From Mycolicibacterium flavescens (GTDB lineage Bacteria > Actinomycetota > Actinomycetes > Mycobacteriales > Mycobacteriaceae), in the NCBI RefSeq assembly GCF_001722335.1, contig NZ_MIHA01000016.1, positions 1-64,000 of the forward strand: DNA of 64,000 nucleotides. The letters run 5' to 3'. The notes under the pieces were generated by a model that made no database searches, had not been told where the DNA came from, and was given only the letters and a program-made list of their open reading frames with translations. A program made the translations under genes and the position numbers. This document shows, piece by piece, positions 45,347 to 52,586 of the stretch (its first letter is position 1; every line of letters begins with the position of its first letter).

Positions 45347-45973
45347 ATGAAGGTAATCAGTCGGGTGCTGATCGCGTTGGTCGCGGCCATCGCATCTCTG
45401 TTCGTGAGCACTGGCACCTCTCACGCAGGTCTGGACAACGAGTTGAGCCTGGTCGACGGCCAGGACCGGACTCTGACCATCCAGCAGTGGGACACGTTCC
45501 TCAACGGCGTGTTCCCCTTGGACCGCAACCGGCTGACCCGCGAGTGGTTCCACTCCGGGCGCGCCAAGTACATCGTCGCCGGCCCCGGCGCCGAGGACTT
45601 CGAGGGCACCCTGGAGCTGGGCTACCAGATCGGCTTCCCGTGGTCGCTGGGTGTGGGTATCAACTTCAGCTACACCACCCCCAACATCCTGATCGACGAT
45701 GCGCCGATCACGAACCCGCTGAGCTCGATCATCACCCCGAACCTGTTCCCGGGTGTGTCGATCAGCGCCGACCTCGGTAACGGCCCCGGCATCCAGGAAG
45801 TCGCGACCTTCTCGGTCGACGTCGCCGGCGCTGAAGGCGGCGTGGCGGTCAGCAATGCGCACGGCACGGTGACCGGTGCCGCCGGCGGCGTGCTGCTGCG
45901 TCCGTTCGCTCGGCTCATCTCCTCGTCGGGTGACAGCGTCACCACCTACGGCGAACCTTGGAACATGAACTAA
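45347..45973 (+). CDS. mspA: MspA-family outer-membrane porin, first copy
   Basis: The 208-residue preprotein has a 27-residue signal (ending GTSHA) and a mature chain of 181 residues beginning GLDNELSLVDGQDRTLT. MspA forms an octameric goblet pore through the mycolate outer membrane for hydrophilic solutes. The constriction aspartates Asp90 and Asp91 are kept (NILIDD), but residue 93, Asp in M. smegmatis MspA, is Pro here, and the loop after it (ITNPLSS) is three residues shorter. The C-terminus TTYGEPWNMN is conserved. GGGAGAAC precedes the ATG. An intrinsic-type terminator follows. The mature chain differs from the second copy at only two residues. Confidence 0.97.
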   Translation: MKVISRVLIALVAAIASLFVSTGTSHAGLDNELSLVDGQDRTLTIQQWDTFLNGVFPLDRNRLTREWFHSGRAKYIVAGPGAEDFEGTLELGYQIGFPWSLGVGINFSYTTPNILIDDAPITNPLSSIITPNLFPGVSISADLGNGPGIQEVATFSVDVAGAEGGVAVSNAHGTVTGAAGGVLLRPFARLISSSGDSVTTYGEPWNMN

Positions 45974-45993
45974 CGCTCTCCCAGGCAAACGAA

Positions 45994-46020
45994 ACGGCCC
46001 CCGGACTCCCCGGGGGCCGT
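45994..46020 (+). terminator. Hairpin terminator after the first mspA gene
   Basis: ACGGCCCCCGG (45994-46004) pairs perfectly with CCGGGGGCCGT (46010-46020), with a 5-base loop, followed by TCTCGTTT. It starts 20 bases after the porin stop codon. Confidence 0.8.
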
Positions 46021-46028
46021 TCTCGTTT

Positions 46029-46291
46029 CCAGGCCAGCACATGGCCGCCCGGTTTCCGGTTGGTTACACGAAGATGACCCGGCGCAGTGATCTTGAACAC
46101 AGCCCCCGGCAGCGCGTTGACCGGTGTGTTCGCTGCGGAGGATGCGGCCGGGCCGGGTCCGGACGCCGTAACGCGAGCTTGGCGGCCCAGCCGACGGCCC
46201 ACGGAACAAAAACCGTGCTGACGCAAGCGTTAACGGCGCCGTGCGCAAAACTCAGCAACGCGTCCGCGGGCCCTTGAGAAGTTCACCCCCC
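46029..46291. other. Spacer between the porin genes
   Basis: About 260 bases between the terminator and the second porin promoter. No gene is supported. A minus-strand reading frame at 46064-46258 has a hydrophobic N-terminal stretch but no ribosome binding site. Unlike the flanking coding and promoter DNA, this stretch shows no similarity to sequence around copy 1. Confidence 0.4.
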
Positions 46292-46294
46292 GCG

Positions 46295-46323
46295 TTGCCG
46301 GGGCGCCCCGGCGCCGTTATGTT
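46295..46323 (+). promoter_or_regulatory. Promoter of the second mspA gene
   Basis: TTGCCG (46295-46300) and TATGTT (46318-46323), 17 bases apart, reproduce the promoter of copy 1. The leader from the start site near 46330 would be about 125 bases. Confidence 0.6.
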
Positions 46324-46357
46324 CCTCGTGTCAACAATGAGTAGAACGTAAAAGCAA

Positions 46358-46386
46358 CATGTGAAAGCTCTCATTTGAACCACATG
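46358..46386. promoter_or_regulatory. Inverted repeat CATGTG-N17-CACATG in the predicted mspA leader, copy 2
   Basis: Half-sites at 46358-46363 and 46381-46386 with a 17-base spacer again containing CTCTCATTTG. Arms and core match copy 1 while flanking bases have drifted, which suggests selection. Confidence 0.65.
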
Positions 46387-46454
46387 GAGTGAGCGCGTCA
46401 GACCACCTCAGTGCAGACCCAGCGGGGGTCCGCATCGACATGGCAAGGGAGAAC

Positions 46455-47093
46455 ATGAAGGTAATCAGTCGGATGCTGATCGCGATGGTCTTGTCGGTCG
46501 CGGCCGCCGTCGCATCTCTGTTCGTGAGCAGCGGTACTTCTCACGCAGGTCTGGACAACGAGTTGAGCCTGGTCGACGGCCAGGACCGGACTCTGACCAT
46601 CCAGCAGTGGGACACGTTCCTCAACGGCGTGTTCCCGTTGGACCGCAACCGGCTGACCCGCGAGTGGTTCCACTCCGGGCGCGCCAAGTACATCGTCGCC
46701 GGCCCCGGCGCCGAGGACTTCGAGGGCACGCTGGAGCTGGGCTACCAGATCGGCTTCCCGTGGTCGCTGGGTGTGGGCATCAACTTCAGCTACACCACCC
46801 CCAACATCCTGATCGACGATGCGCCGATCACCGACCCCTTCAGCTCGATCATCACCCCGAACCTGTTCCCGGGTGTGTCGATCAGCGCCGACCTCGGTAA
46901 CGGCCCCGGCATCCAGGAAGTCGCGACCTTCTCGGTCGACGTCGCCGGCGCTGAAGGCGGCGTGGCGGTCAGCAATGCGCACGGCACGGTGACCGGTGCC
47001 GCCGGTGGCGTGCTGCTGCGTCCGTTCGCTCGGCTCATCTCCTCGTCGGGTGACAGCGTCACCACCTACGGCGAACCCTGGAACATGAACTGA
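46455..47093 (+). CDS. MspA-family outer-membrane porin, second copy
   Basis: The 212-residue preprotein has a 31-residue signal peptide (four residues longer than copy 1) and a 181-residue mature chain. By eye the mature coding sequences of the two copies differ at about ten bases, and the proteins differ only at ITNPLSS versus ITDPFSS after the constriction zone. Asp90/Asp91 are kept and residue 93 is Pro, as in copy 1. The two products could form mixed octamers. The longer frame starting at 46389 is not used because GGGAGAAC lies just before ATG 46455, as in copy 1. A strong terminator follows. Confidence 0.96.
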   Translation: MKVISRMLIAMVLSVAAAVASLFVSSGTSHAGLDNELSLVDGQDRTLTIQQWDTFLNGVFPLDRNRLTREWFHSGRAKYIVAGPGAEDFEGTLELGYQIGFPWSLGVGINFSYTTPNILIDDAPITDPFSSIITPNLFPGVSISADLGNGPGIQEVATFSVDVAGAEGGVAVSNAHGTVTGAAGGVLLRPFARLISSSGDSVTTYGEPWNMN

Positions 47094-47109
47094 CACAACC
47101 AGACACGCG

Positions 47110-47137
47110 AACGGCCCCCGATCGCTCGGGGGCCGTT
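47110..47137. terminator. Bidirectional intrinsic terminator between porin 2 and mscL
   Basis: AACGGCCCCCGA (47110-47121) and TCGGGGGCCGTT (47126-47137) form a perfect 12-bp stem with a 4-base loop, followed on the plus strand by TTTTC. It lies between convergent genes and can serve both. Confidence 0.85.
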
Positions 47138-47145
47138 TTCGTTGC

Positions 47146-47604
47146 TCAGTCCCTGTCGGCGCTGGTGAACTTCGCGGTGTCCGGGCTCGGGCCGGTACCG
47201 GGCCCGGCGGCGTGCGCGCCGGCCGATCCGTTCGTCTCGGCGAGGATGTTGCGGATCTCGGTCAGGATCGACAGCTCGGTGTCTTGGGCCTGCTCGACCT
47301 CGCCCTTCTTACGGAGCCGGTTGTAGGGCACCATGATCAGGAAGTACACCACCGCGGCGACCAGGAGAAAGTTGATGGCCGCCGACAGCAGCACGTTCAG
47401 GTCGATGGCCTGGCCGCCGCCGATGCTGATCCGCAGGATGCCGTAGTCGGCCTCACCGCCGGCGCCGATCCGGCTGATGAGCGGTTGGATGATGCTGTCG
47501 GTGAAACTGGTGACCAGGCCGGTGAAGGCGGTACCGATGACCACCGCCACCGCCAGGTCGACGATGTTGCCTCTCGCCAGGAATTCCTTGAAGCCCTTGA
47601 GCAT
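47146..47604 (-). CDS. mscL: Large-conductance mechanosensitive channel
   Basis: The 152-residue channel subunit starts [20 protein letters not shown], with TM1 ([17 protein letters not shown]), an extracytoplasmic loop and TM2 ([19 protein letters not shown]), followed by the conserved [10 protein letters not shown] helix. It opens under membrane tension to release solutes on hypo-osmotic shock. GAGGAGG lies about 10 bases before the ATG. In M. tuberculosis mscL follows moaB2 directly; here the porin pair sits between them. The C-terminal tail is Ala/Gly/Pro-rich and unconserved. Confidence 0.96.
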   Translation of the reverse strand: MLKGFKEFLARGNIVDLAVAVVIGTAFTGLVTSFTDSIIQPLISRIGAGGEADYGILRISIGGGQAIDLNVLLSAAINFLLVAAVVYFLIMVPYNRLRKKGEVEQAQDTELSILTEIRNILAETNGSAGAHAAGPGTGPSPDTAKFTSADRD

Positions 47605-47706
47605 GCTGTCGCGAACCTCCTCACTCGTGTCCGGCCACGGACGACGGCCGACAGCTAAGCACGTTAGCCGCGCGGCTCGCGCCGCAGGGCGAATCCGGGC
47701 GCGTGT

Positions 47707-48357
47707 TCAGTGCAGCGTGACGGTGACCGCCTGCACCAACGCGGCGGCGGCGACCGCGTTCGCCGCGTGCGCGGGCAGCGCCACCAGCACCACCCGGTCG
47801 GCGCCGGCGGTCGCGCCGGCCCCCTTCGGCGACACCAGCACGACGATCGCGTCGGTCGCGACGACCCGCGCATCGGCTTCGGCCTCGGCGCCCGCGGCCA
47901 GCACGTCGACCACGTCGCCGGTGCGCAGCAGGTCGAGCACCGCGCCGTCGTCGAGCGTCAGCGGGACGATCCGCGCGTTCGGCCCGGCGGTCGCCTCGAC
48001 GAGGCGCGGGCTGAGCAACCGGACGTCGGTCAGCGGCTCACCGCGCCGCACCGGACCGGCCGGCCGGCGGCCGAGCACCGCGGACGCGTCGGCCTGCACA
48101 CCATCGGGAACCGCTGTCGCACTGGCTGTTTCGATCCGGACGTCGTCCTCGGTGAGCGCGGCACCGGGCGTCAGGTCGCGGGCCGCGACGACCACGGCGA
48201 CGCGCTCGTCCGCCGGGTCGGGGCGCAGTGCGGCCACGGCTGCGAGGACGACGAGGGCGGCCGCGGCCACGCGGCGGGCCGCCATGGTGCGCGTCCAGTC
48301 GGGGCGGGCCAGTTCGGCGAGCCGGTTCAGCGGCGACGGATTGAGACGTTCCCCCAT
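47707..48357 (-). CDS. SAF-domain (CpaB/RcpC-like) envelope protein
   Basis: The 216-residue protein (Rv0990c by order) has a short basic N-terminus, one membrane helix (VAAAALVVLAAVAAL), and an SAF domain (VVVAARDLTPGAALTEDDVR; VLGRRPAGPVRRGEPLTDVR) resembling the CpaB/FlgA assembly family. The C-terminal half is Ala/Val-rich. It is 68 bases downstream of ruc and probably cotranscribed, so it should be heat-inducible through HrcA, as reported for Rv0990c. No pilus genes are nearby; its function is unknown. Confidence 0.78.
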   Translation of the reverse strand: MGERLNPSPLNRLAELARPDWTRTMAARRVAAAALVVLAAVAALRPDPADERVAVVVAARDLTPGAALTEDDVRIETASATAVPDGVQADASAVLGRRPAGPVRRGEPLTDVRLLSPRLVEATAGPNARIVPLTLDDGAVLDLLRTGDVVDVLAAGAEAEADARVVATDAIVVLVSPKGAGATAGADRVVLVALPAHAANAVAAAALVQAVTVTLH

Positions 48358-48425
48358 CCCGCCAAGTTAGGCAGGGCAGAGCCGCGATGGGGCGACGGAC
48401 GCTCGCCCTGTGGATAACCCGGGGG

Positions 48426-48752
48426 TCAGCTGGAGGCCGCGGCCGGCGCGGCCGACGACGAGGTGCTCGAGCTCGACTCGCTCGAGGAACTCGACTTCTC
48501 CGACGAAGACTTCTCCGACGACGACGAGCTCGACTCCGAGCTGCTGCTCTTGGCGTTCACCGAGCTCTTGCCGGCCTCGCGGCTGTCGGTGCGGTAGAAG
48601 CCGCTGCCCTTGAAAACCACTCCCACGTTGCCGAAGAGCTTGCGCAGGCGGCCGTTGCACTTGGCGCACGTGGTCAGCGAGGCGTCGCTGAACGCCTGAA
48701 CAGCGTCGAACCGATCGCCGCACTCAGTGCATGCATAGGAATAGGTAGGCAC
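48426..48752 (-). CDS. ruc: FmdB-type zinc-ribbon protein, redox-regulated chaperone Ruc
   Basis: The 108-residue protein starts at GTG (VPTYSYACTECGDRFDAVQ) with a zinc ribbon of two Cys pairs (CTEC and CAKC) in residues 1-55, then a disordered tail dominated by Ser/Glu/Lys. It matches Rv0991c (Ruc), which when oxidised binds unfolded proteins and passes them to the DnaK system. GGAGG lies about seven bases before GTG 48752, so the longer frame from 48785 is not used; that extension would run through the CIRCE element. A CIRCE element lies 27 bases upstream of the start. Confidence 0.9.
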   Translation of the reverse strand: MPTYSYACTECGDRFDAVQAFSDASLTTCAKCNGRLRKLFGNVGVVFKGSGFYRTDSREAGKSSVNAKSSSSESSSSSSEKSSSEKSSSSSESSSSTSSSAAPAAASS

Positions 48753-48778
48753 GAAAACCTCCGAGGTGGTCAAACTTG

Positions 48779-48805
48779 TTAGCACTCTACCGGCTCAAGT
48801 GCTAG
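48779..48805. promoter_or_regulatory. CIRCE element (HrcA operator) controlling ruc and the SAF gene
   Basis: TTAGCACTC (48779-48787), a 9-base spacer and AAGTGCTAG (48797-48805) match the CIRCE consensus TTAGCACTC-N9-GAGTGCTAA at 16 of 18 positions. It sits just upstream of ruc, in agreement with HrcA control of Rv0991c-Rv0990c in M. tuberculosis. Confidence 0.9.
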
Positions 48806-48824
48806 AACCGCCAGGTGGCGTACG

Positions 48825-49400
48825 TCATTCCCCGGTACCCACTGCCACGAGACCGCCACCCGGCGTGAGTACATGGGTCATCGGCACATCATGCGGCTCG
48901 GCGGGCAGCTCGTCGACCAGTTCGTCGTCGCGCACCACCGCGATCAGCCGCGCGTTCGCAGACGCCATCGGCAGCGACCGGTCATAGAAGCCGGCGCCCC
49001 GGCCCAGCCGCACCCCGGACCGGTCCACCGCCAGCGCGGGCACCAGAACCGTCGCCGCGTCGGCGACGGCCTCGACCGGCTGCGTCGGCCCGGCAGGCTC
49101 CAGCAGGCCGAACCGCGCCGCCACCAGTTCACCGGGAACGTAGGCGCCCCAGCGCAGCGGTCCGTCGCCGTCGACCACCGGCAGCAGCACCTGAACACCG
49201 TCCGCAACGAGGACATCGAGCATGTCGAGGGACCCGGGCTCGGACCCGACCGGGACGTAGGCGCACACGATCTGGCCGGCGTTGCCGAGCCCGACCATAT
49301 GCCCGGTCAGCGCCCGCGCCTCCGCGTCGCGCACCCGCGCGGGGACGGCGCGCCGGCGGGCGATGACCGCGGCGCGCAGCTCGGCCTTCGTCGCGCTCAC
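48825..49400 (-). CDS. 5-formyltetrahydrofolate cyclo-ligase
   Basis: ATP-dependent conversion of 5-formyl-THF to 5,10-methenyl-THF, recycling a stored folate. The 191-residue protein has KAELRAAVIARRRAV, YVPVGSEPGSLDML, and the signature VPALAVDRSGVRLGRGAGFYDR with the ATP/folate loop. GTG 49400 has GGAAG eight bases upstream and gives the family length; a TTG at 49445 would add 15 residues. It is divergent from galU with 64 bases between the starts. It matches Rv0992c by order. Confidence 0.93.
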   Translation of the reverse strand: MSATKAELRAAVIARRRAVPARVRDAEARALTGHMVGLGNAGQIVCAYVPVGSEPGSLDMLDVLVADGVQVLLPVVDGDGPLRWGAYVPGELVAARFGLLEPAGPTQPVEAVADAATVLVPALAVDRSGVRLGRGAGFYDRSLPMASANARLIAVVRDDELVDELPAEPHDVPMTHVLTPGGGLVAVGTGE

Positions 49401-49464
49401 CGACTCGCTTCCAAACTCCGACCTCACCCGGTTGAACCTGCCCAATGAGGTTAATGTGTGAGCG

Positions 49465-50373
49465 ATGAGGCCAGAGGTACCGATTCCCTACACCGCTGTG
49501 GTCCCGGCGGCAGGGCTGGGCACCCGCTTCCTGCCCGCCACCAAGACCGTCCCCAAGGAGCTGCTGCCGGTCGTCGACACCCCCGGCATCGAGCTGGTCG
49601 CCGCCGAGGCCGCCGAAGCCGGGGCGGGGCGACTGGTGATCGTCACCTCCGAGGGCAAGGACGGCGTCGTCGCCCACTTCGTCGAGGACCTGGTCCTGGA
49701 GGGCACGCTCGAGGCGCGCGGCAAGCAGTCGATGCTGGAGAAGGTCCGGCGCGCGCCTGCGCTGATCAAGGTCGAGTCGGTGGTGCAGGCTCAGCCGCTG
49801 GGCCTGGGGCATGCGGTCAGCTGCGTGGAACCCAAGCTCGGCCCCGACGAGGACGCGATCGCGGTGCTGCTGCCCGATGACCTGGTGCTGCCGACCGGCG
49901 TGCTGGAGACCATGTCGAAGGTCCGCGCCAAACGCGGCGGCTCGGTGCTGTGCGCGATCGAGGTGCCTCGCGAGGAGATCAGCGCATACGGCGTGTTCGA
50001 CGTCGAGGCCGTGCCCGACACCAACAATCCGAATGTGTTGCGGGTCAAGGGCATGTTCGAAAAGCCGAAGGCCGAGGACGCCCCCTCGCCGTTCGCGGCG
50101 GCCGGCCGCTACGTGCTCGACCGCGCGATTTTCGACGCGCTCAAACGGGTGCCGCGCGGCGCGGGCGGGGAGATCCAGCTGACCGACGCGGTCGCGCTGC
50201 TCATCAACGAGGGCCATCCGGTGCACGTGGTCGTGCACCGCGGATCTCGACACGACCTCGGAAATCCCGGCGGGTACCTCAAGGCTGCGGTTGACTTTGC
50301 ACTGAAGCGCGATGACTACGGGCCGGAACTCCGGCGGTGGTTGGTGGAGCGACTGGGGCTGATCGACTGCTGA
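49465..50373 (+). CDS. galU: UTP-glucose-1-phosphate uridylyltransferase
   Basis: Makes UDP-glucose for trehalose, glycogen-related and cell-wall glycan synthesis. The 302-residue protein has the nucleotidyltransferase loop VVPAAGLGTRFLPATKTVPK, ELLPVVDTPGIELV, QAQPLGLGHAV and AGRYVLDRAIFD. It matches Rv0993. The ATG lies in an AT-poor context without an obvious ribosome site (GTGTGAGCG upstream). Confidence 0.96.
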   Translation: MRPEVPIPYTAVVPAAGLGTRFLPATKTVPKELLPVVDTPGIELVAAEAAEAGAGRLVIVTSEGKDGVVAHFVEDLVLEGTLEARGKQSMLEKVRRAPALIKVESVVQAQPLGLGHAVSCVEPKLGPDEDAIAVLLPDDLVLPTGVLETMSKVRAKRGGSVLCAIEVPREEISAYGVFDVEAVPDTNNPNVLRVKGMFEKPKAEDAPSPFAAAGRYVLDRAIFDALKRVPRGAGGEIQLTDAVALLINEGHPVHVVVHRGSRHDLGNPGGYLKAAVDFALKRDDYGPELRRWLVERLGLIDC

Positions 50374-50421
50374 TCTCGCGCAGGCAATCCACGACGGCCC
50401 TGACGCGGAGATAGGGGCACG

Positions 50422-51681
50422 GTGCGTTCGGTCGAGGAACAGCAGGCACGAGTCGCGGCTGCGGCGGTGGCGCCGCGTCCGGTGCGAGTGGCGATCGCCG
50501 AGGCGCAGGGGCTGATGTGCGCCGAAGAGGTGGTCACCGAGCGGCCGCTGCCCGGGTTCGACCAGGCCGCGATCGACGGTTACGCGGTGCGCAGCGTCGA
50601 CGTGCTCGGCGTGGGCGACGACGGCGACGGTGAGGAGCCCGCCGAACGCGAGATCAGCCTGCCGGTGATGGGTGTCATCGAGGCGGGCGCCCGCACGCCG
50701 AGCCGGCTGCAGCCGCGGCAGGCCGCGCGGGTGCAGACGGGCGCGCCGATGCCGACGCTGGCCGACGCGGTGCTGCCGCTGCGCTGGACCGACGGCGGCG
50801 ACGCGCGGGTGACCGTGCTGCGCGGCGTGCGCTCGGGCGCCTACGTCCGCCGCACCGGCGACGACGTACAACCCGGCGACGTCGCGGTGCGCGCGGGCAC
50901 GATCATCGGACCCGCGCAGGTGGGGCTGCTGGCCGCCGTCGGGCGGGAACGCGTGCTGGTGCATCCGCGGCCGCGGCTGTCGGTGATGTGCGTGGGCGGC
51001 GAGCTGGTCGACATCTCCCGCACCCCGGGCAACGGGCAGGTCTACGACGTCAACTCCTATGCGCTGGCCGCTGCCGGCCGCGACGCCGGCGCGGAGGTGA
51101 ACCGGGTCGGCATCGTCGACACCGATGCCAAACAGCTGCGCGAGGTCGTCGAGGGGCAGATCAGCCGCTCCGAGGTGGTGGTGATCGCCGGCGCGGTCGG
51201 CGGCGCGGCGGCCGAGGCGGTGCGCTCGGTGCTGGCCGAACTGGGCGAGATGGAGGTGACGCGCATCGCGATGCACCCCGGGTCGGTGCAGGGGTTCGGC
51301 CAACTGGGTCGCGACGGCGTGCCGGTCTTCCTGCTACCCGCCAATCCCGTCAGCGCGCTGGTGGTGTTCGAGGTGATGGTCCGGCCGCTGATCCGGCTGT
51401 CGCTGGGCAAGCGGCAGGCGCACCGGCGGATCGTGCAGGCGCGCACGCTGTCGCCGATCGAATCGGTCGCCGGCCGGCGCGGCTATCTGCGGGGTCAGCT
51501 GATGCGCGACCAGGACACCGGCGAGTACCTGGTGCAGGCGCTCGGCGGCGGGCCGGGGGCGTCGTCGCATCTGCTGGCCACCCTGGCCGAAGCGAACTGT
51601 CTGGTGGTCGTGCCCAGCGAGGCCGAGCAGATCCGGACCGGCGAAATCGTCGACGTCGCGTTCCTGGCGCAGCGCGGCTGA
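50422..51681 (+). CDS. glp: MoeA-like gephyrin homologue (Glp / MoeA1)
   Basis: The 419-residue protein has the MoeA domains: PLPGFDQAAIDGYAVRS, VQTGAPMPTLADAVLPLRW, a molybdopterin-insertion subdomain with VYDVNSYALAAAGRDAG, and a C-terminal beta barrel. Its inner motif reads AGAVGGAAAEAVR rather than the usual GGxSxGxxD of active MoeA enzymes, suggesting loss of Mo insertion. In Corynebacterium the homologue Glp binds FtsZ and the membrane receptor GlpR to coordinate division; glpR is two genes downstream here. The start is GTG. It matches Rv0994. Confidence 0.9.
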   Translation: MRSVEEQQARVAAAAVAPRPVRVAIAEAQGLMCAEEVVTERPLPGFDQAAIDGYAVRSVDVLGVGDDGDGEEPAEREISLPVMGVIEAGARTPSRLQPRQAARVQTGAPMPTLADAVLPLRWTDGGDARVTVLRGVRSGAYVRRTGDDVQPGDVAVRAGTIIGPAQVGLLAAVGRERVLVHPRPRLSVMCVGGELVDISRTPGNGQVYDVNSYALAAAGRDAGAEVNRVGIVDTDAKQLREVVEGQISRSEVVVIAGAVGGAAAEAVRSVLAELGEMEVTRIAMHPGSVQGFGQLGRDGVPVFLLPANPVSALVVFEVMVRPLIRLSLGKRQAHRRIVQARTLSPIESVAGRRGYLRGQLMRDQDTGEYLVQALGGGPGASSHLLATLAEANCLVVVPSEAEQIRTGEIVDVAFLAQRG

Positions 51682-51700
51682 CCCGTACCGGCGTGTCGAG

Positions 51701-52354
51701 ATGAGCTTCTGGCGGTCCAGTGCCCAGCACCCGGGATGGCCGCGGCCCGCGGGTCCGCTCGGGGTGCGGGCGGGGGTGGTGCGGCTGCGACCGGTGCGGC
51801 TGCGCGACGGCGCGCAGTGGAGCCGCATCCGGCTGGCCGAGCGCGCGCACCTGGAGCCGTGGGAGCCGGCGACCGGGGTCGACTGGGAGACCCGCCACGC
51901 CATCACGTCGTGGCCGGCGGTGTGCTCGGGGCTGCGCGCGGAAGCGCGGAAGGGCCGCATGGTGCCCTACGTCATCGAGGTCGACGGCGAGTTCGCCGGA
52001 CAGCTGACGATCGGCAACATCACCCACGGCGCGCTGCGCTCGGCATGGATCGGATACTGGGTTTCCAAGGCGCTCAACGGAGGTGGCGTCGCGACGGCCG
52101 CGCTGGCGCTCGGTGTCGACCACTGCTTCGGACCCGTCGCGCTGCACCGGGTGGAGGCGACGGTGCGGCCGGAGAACGCTGCGAGCCGGGCGGTGCTCGG
52201 CAAGGTCGGCTTCCGCGAGGAGGGGTTGCTGCGGCGCTACCTCGAGGTCGACGGCGCCTGGCGCGATCATCTGCTGGTGGCGGTCACGGTCGAGGAGATC
52301 GAGGGCTCGGCGGCGGCCACGCTGGTCCGGCAGGGGCGGGCGTACTGGACGTGA
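51701..52354 (+). CDS. rimJ: RimJ-type GNAT N-acetyltransferase
   Basis: The 217-residue GNAT protein has VRLRPVRLRDGAQWSRIRL, ITHGALRSAWIGYWV, the acetyl-CoA segment KALNGGGVATAALALGVDHC and HRVEATVRPENAASRAVLGK. RimJ acetylates the N-terminus of ribosomal protein S5; other protein or small-molecule acceptors are possible. It lies between glp and glpR, in the same order as Rv0995. Its function within that division cluster is unclear. Confidence 0.88.
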   Translation: MSFWRSSAQHPGWPRPAGPLGVRAGVVRLRPVRLRDGAQWSRIRLAERAHLEPWEPATGVDWETRHAITSWPAVCSGLRAEARKGRMVPYVIEVDGEFAGQLTIGNITHGALRSAWIGYWVSKALNGGGVATAALALGVDHCFGPVALHRVEATVRPENAASRAVLGKVGFREEGLLRRYLEVDGAWRDHLLVAVTVEEIEGSAAATLVRQGRAYWT

Positions 52355-52586
52355 CGAGGGTGTGCGCACCTGTTCGTCGAGTTCTGCCGGAGGGTCGTTC
52401 GCGGAGCAAAAGCACGACCCCGGCGCAGAAATCGAGGGTGCCGAACGCGTCAGCTTGTTACCAATGTGACATTTGTGACTGTTGGTGCTTGTCTGCCGTG
52501 AATTACAGGTGTGTAATTGTCTCGGCGCGCCGCTCACGGATGCGCAGGTCACAGACCTAGCCTTATCGGGGAAAGGAGCAGGCGAC

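Noticed and set aside
46064..46258. 64-residue minus-strand frame with a hydrophobic N-terminus between the porins
   Set aside because: No ribosome site or recognisable product; the hydrophobic stretch alone is weak evidence.
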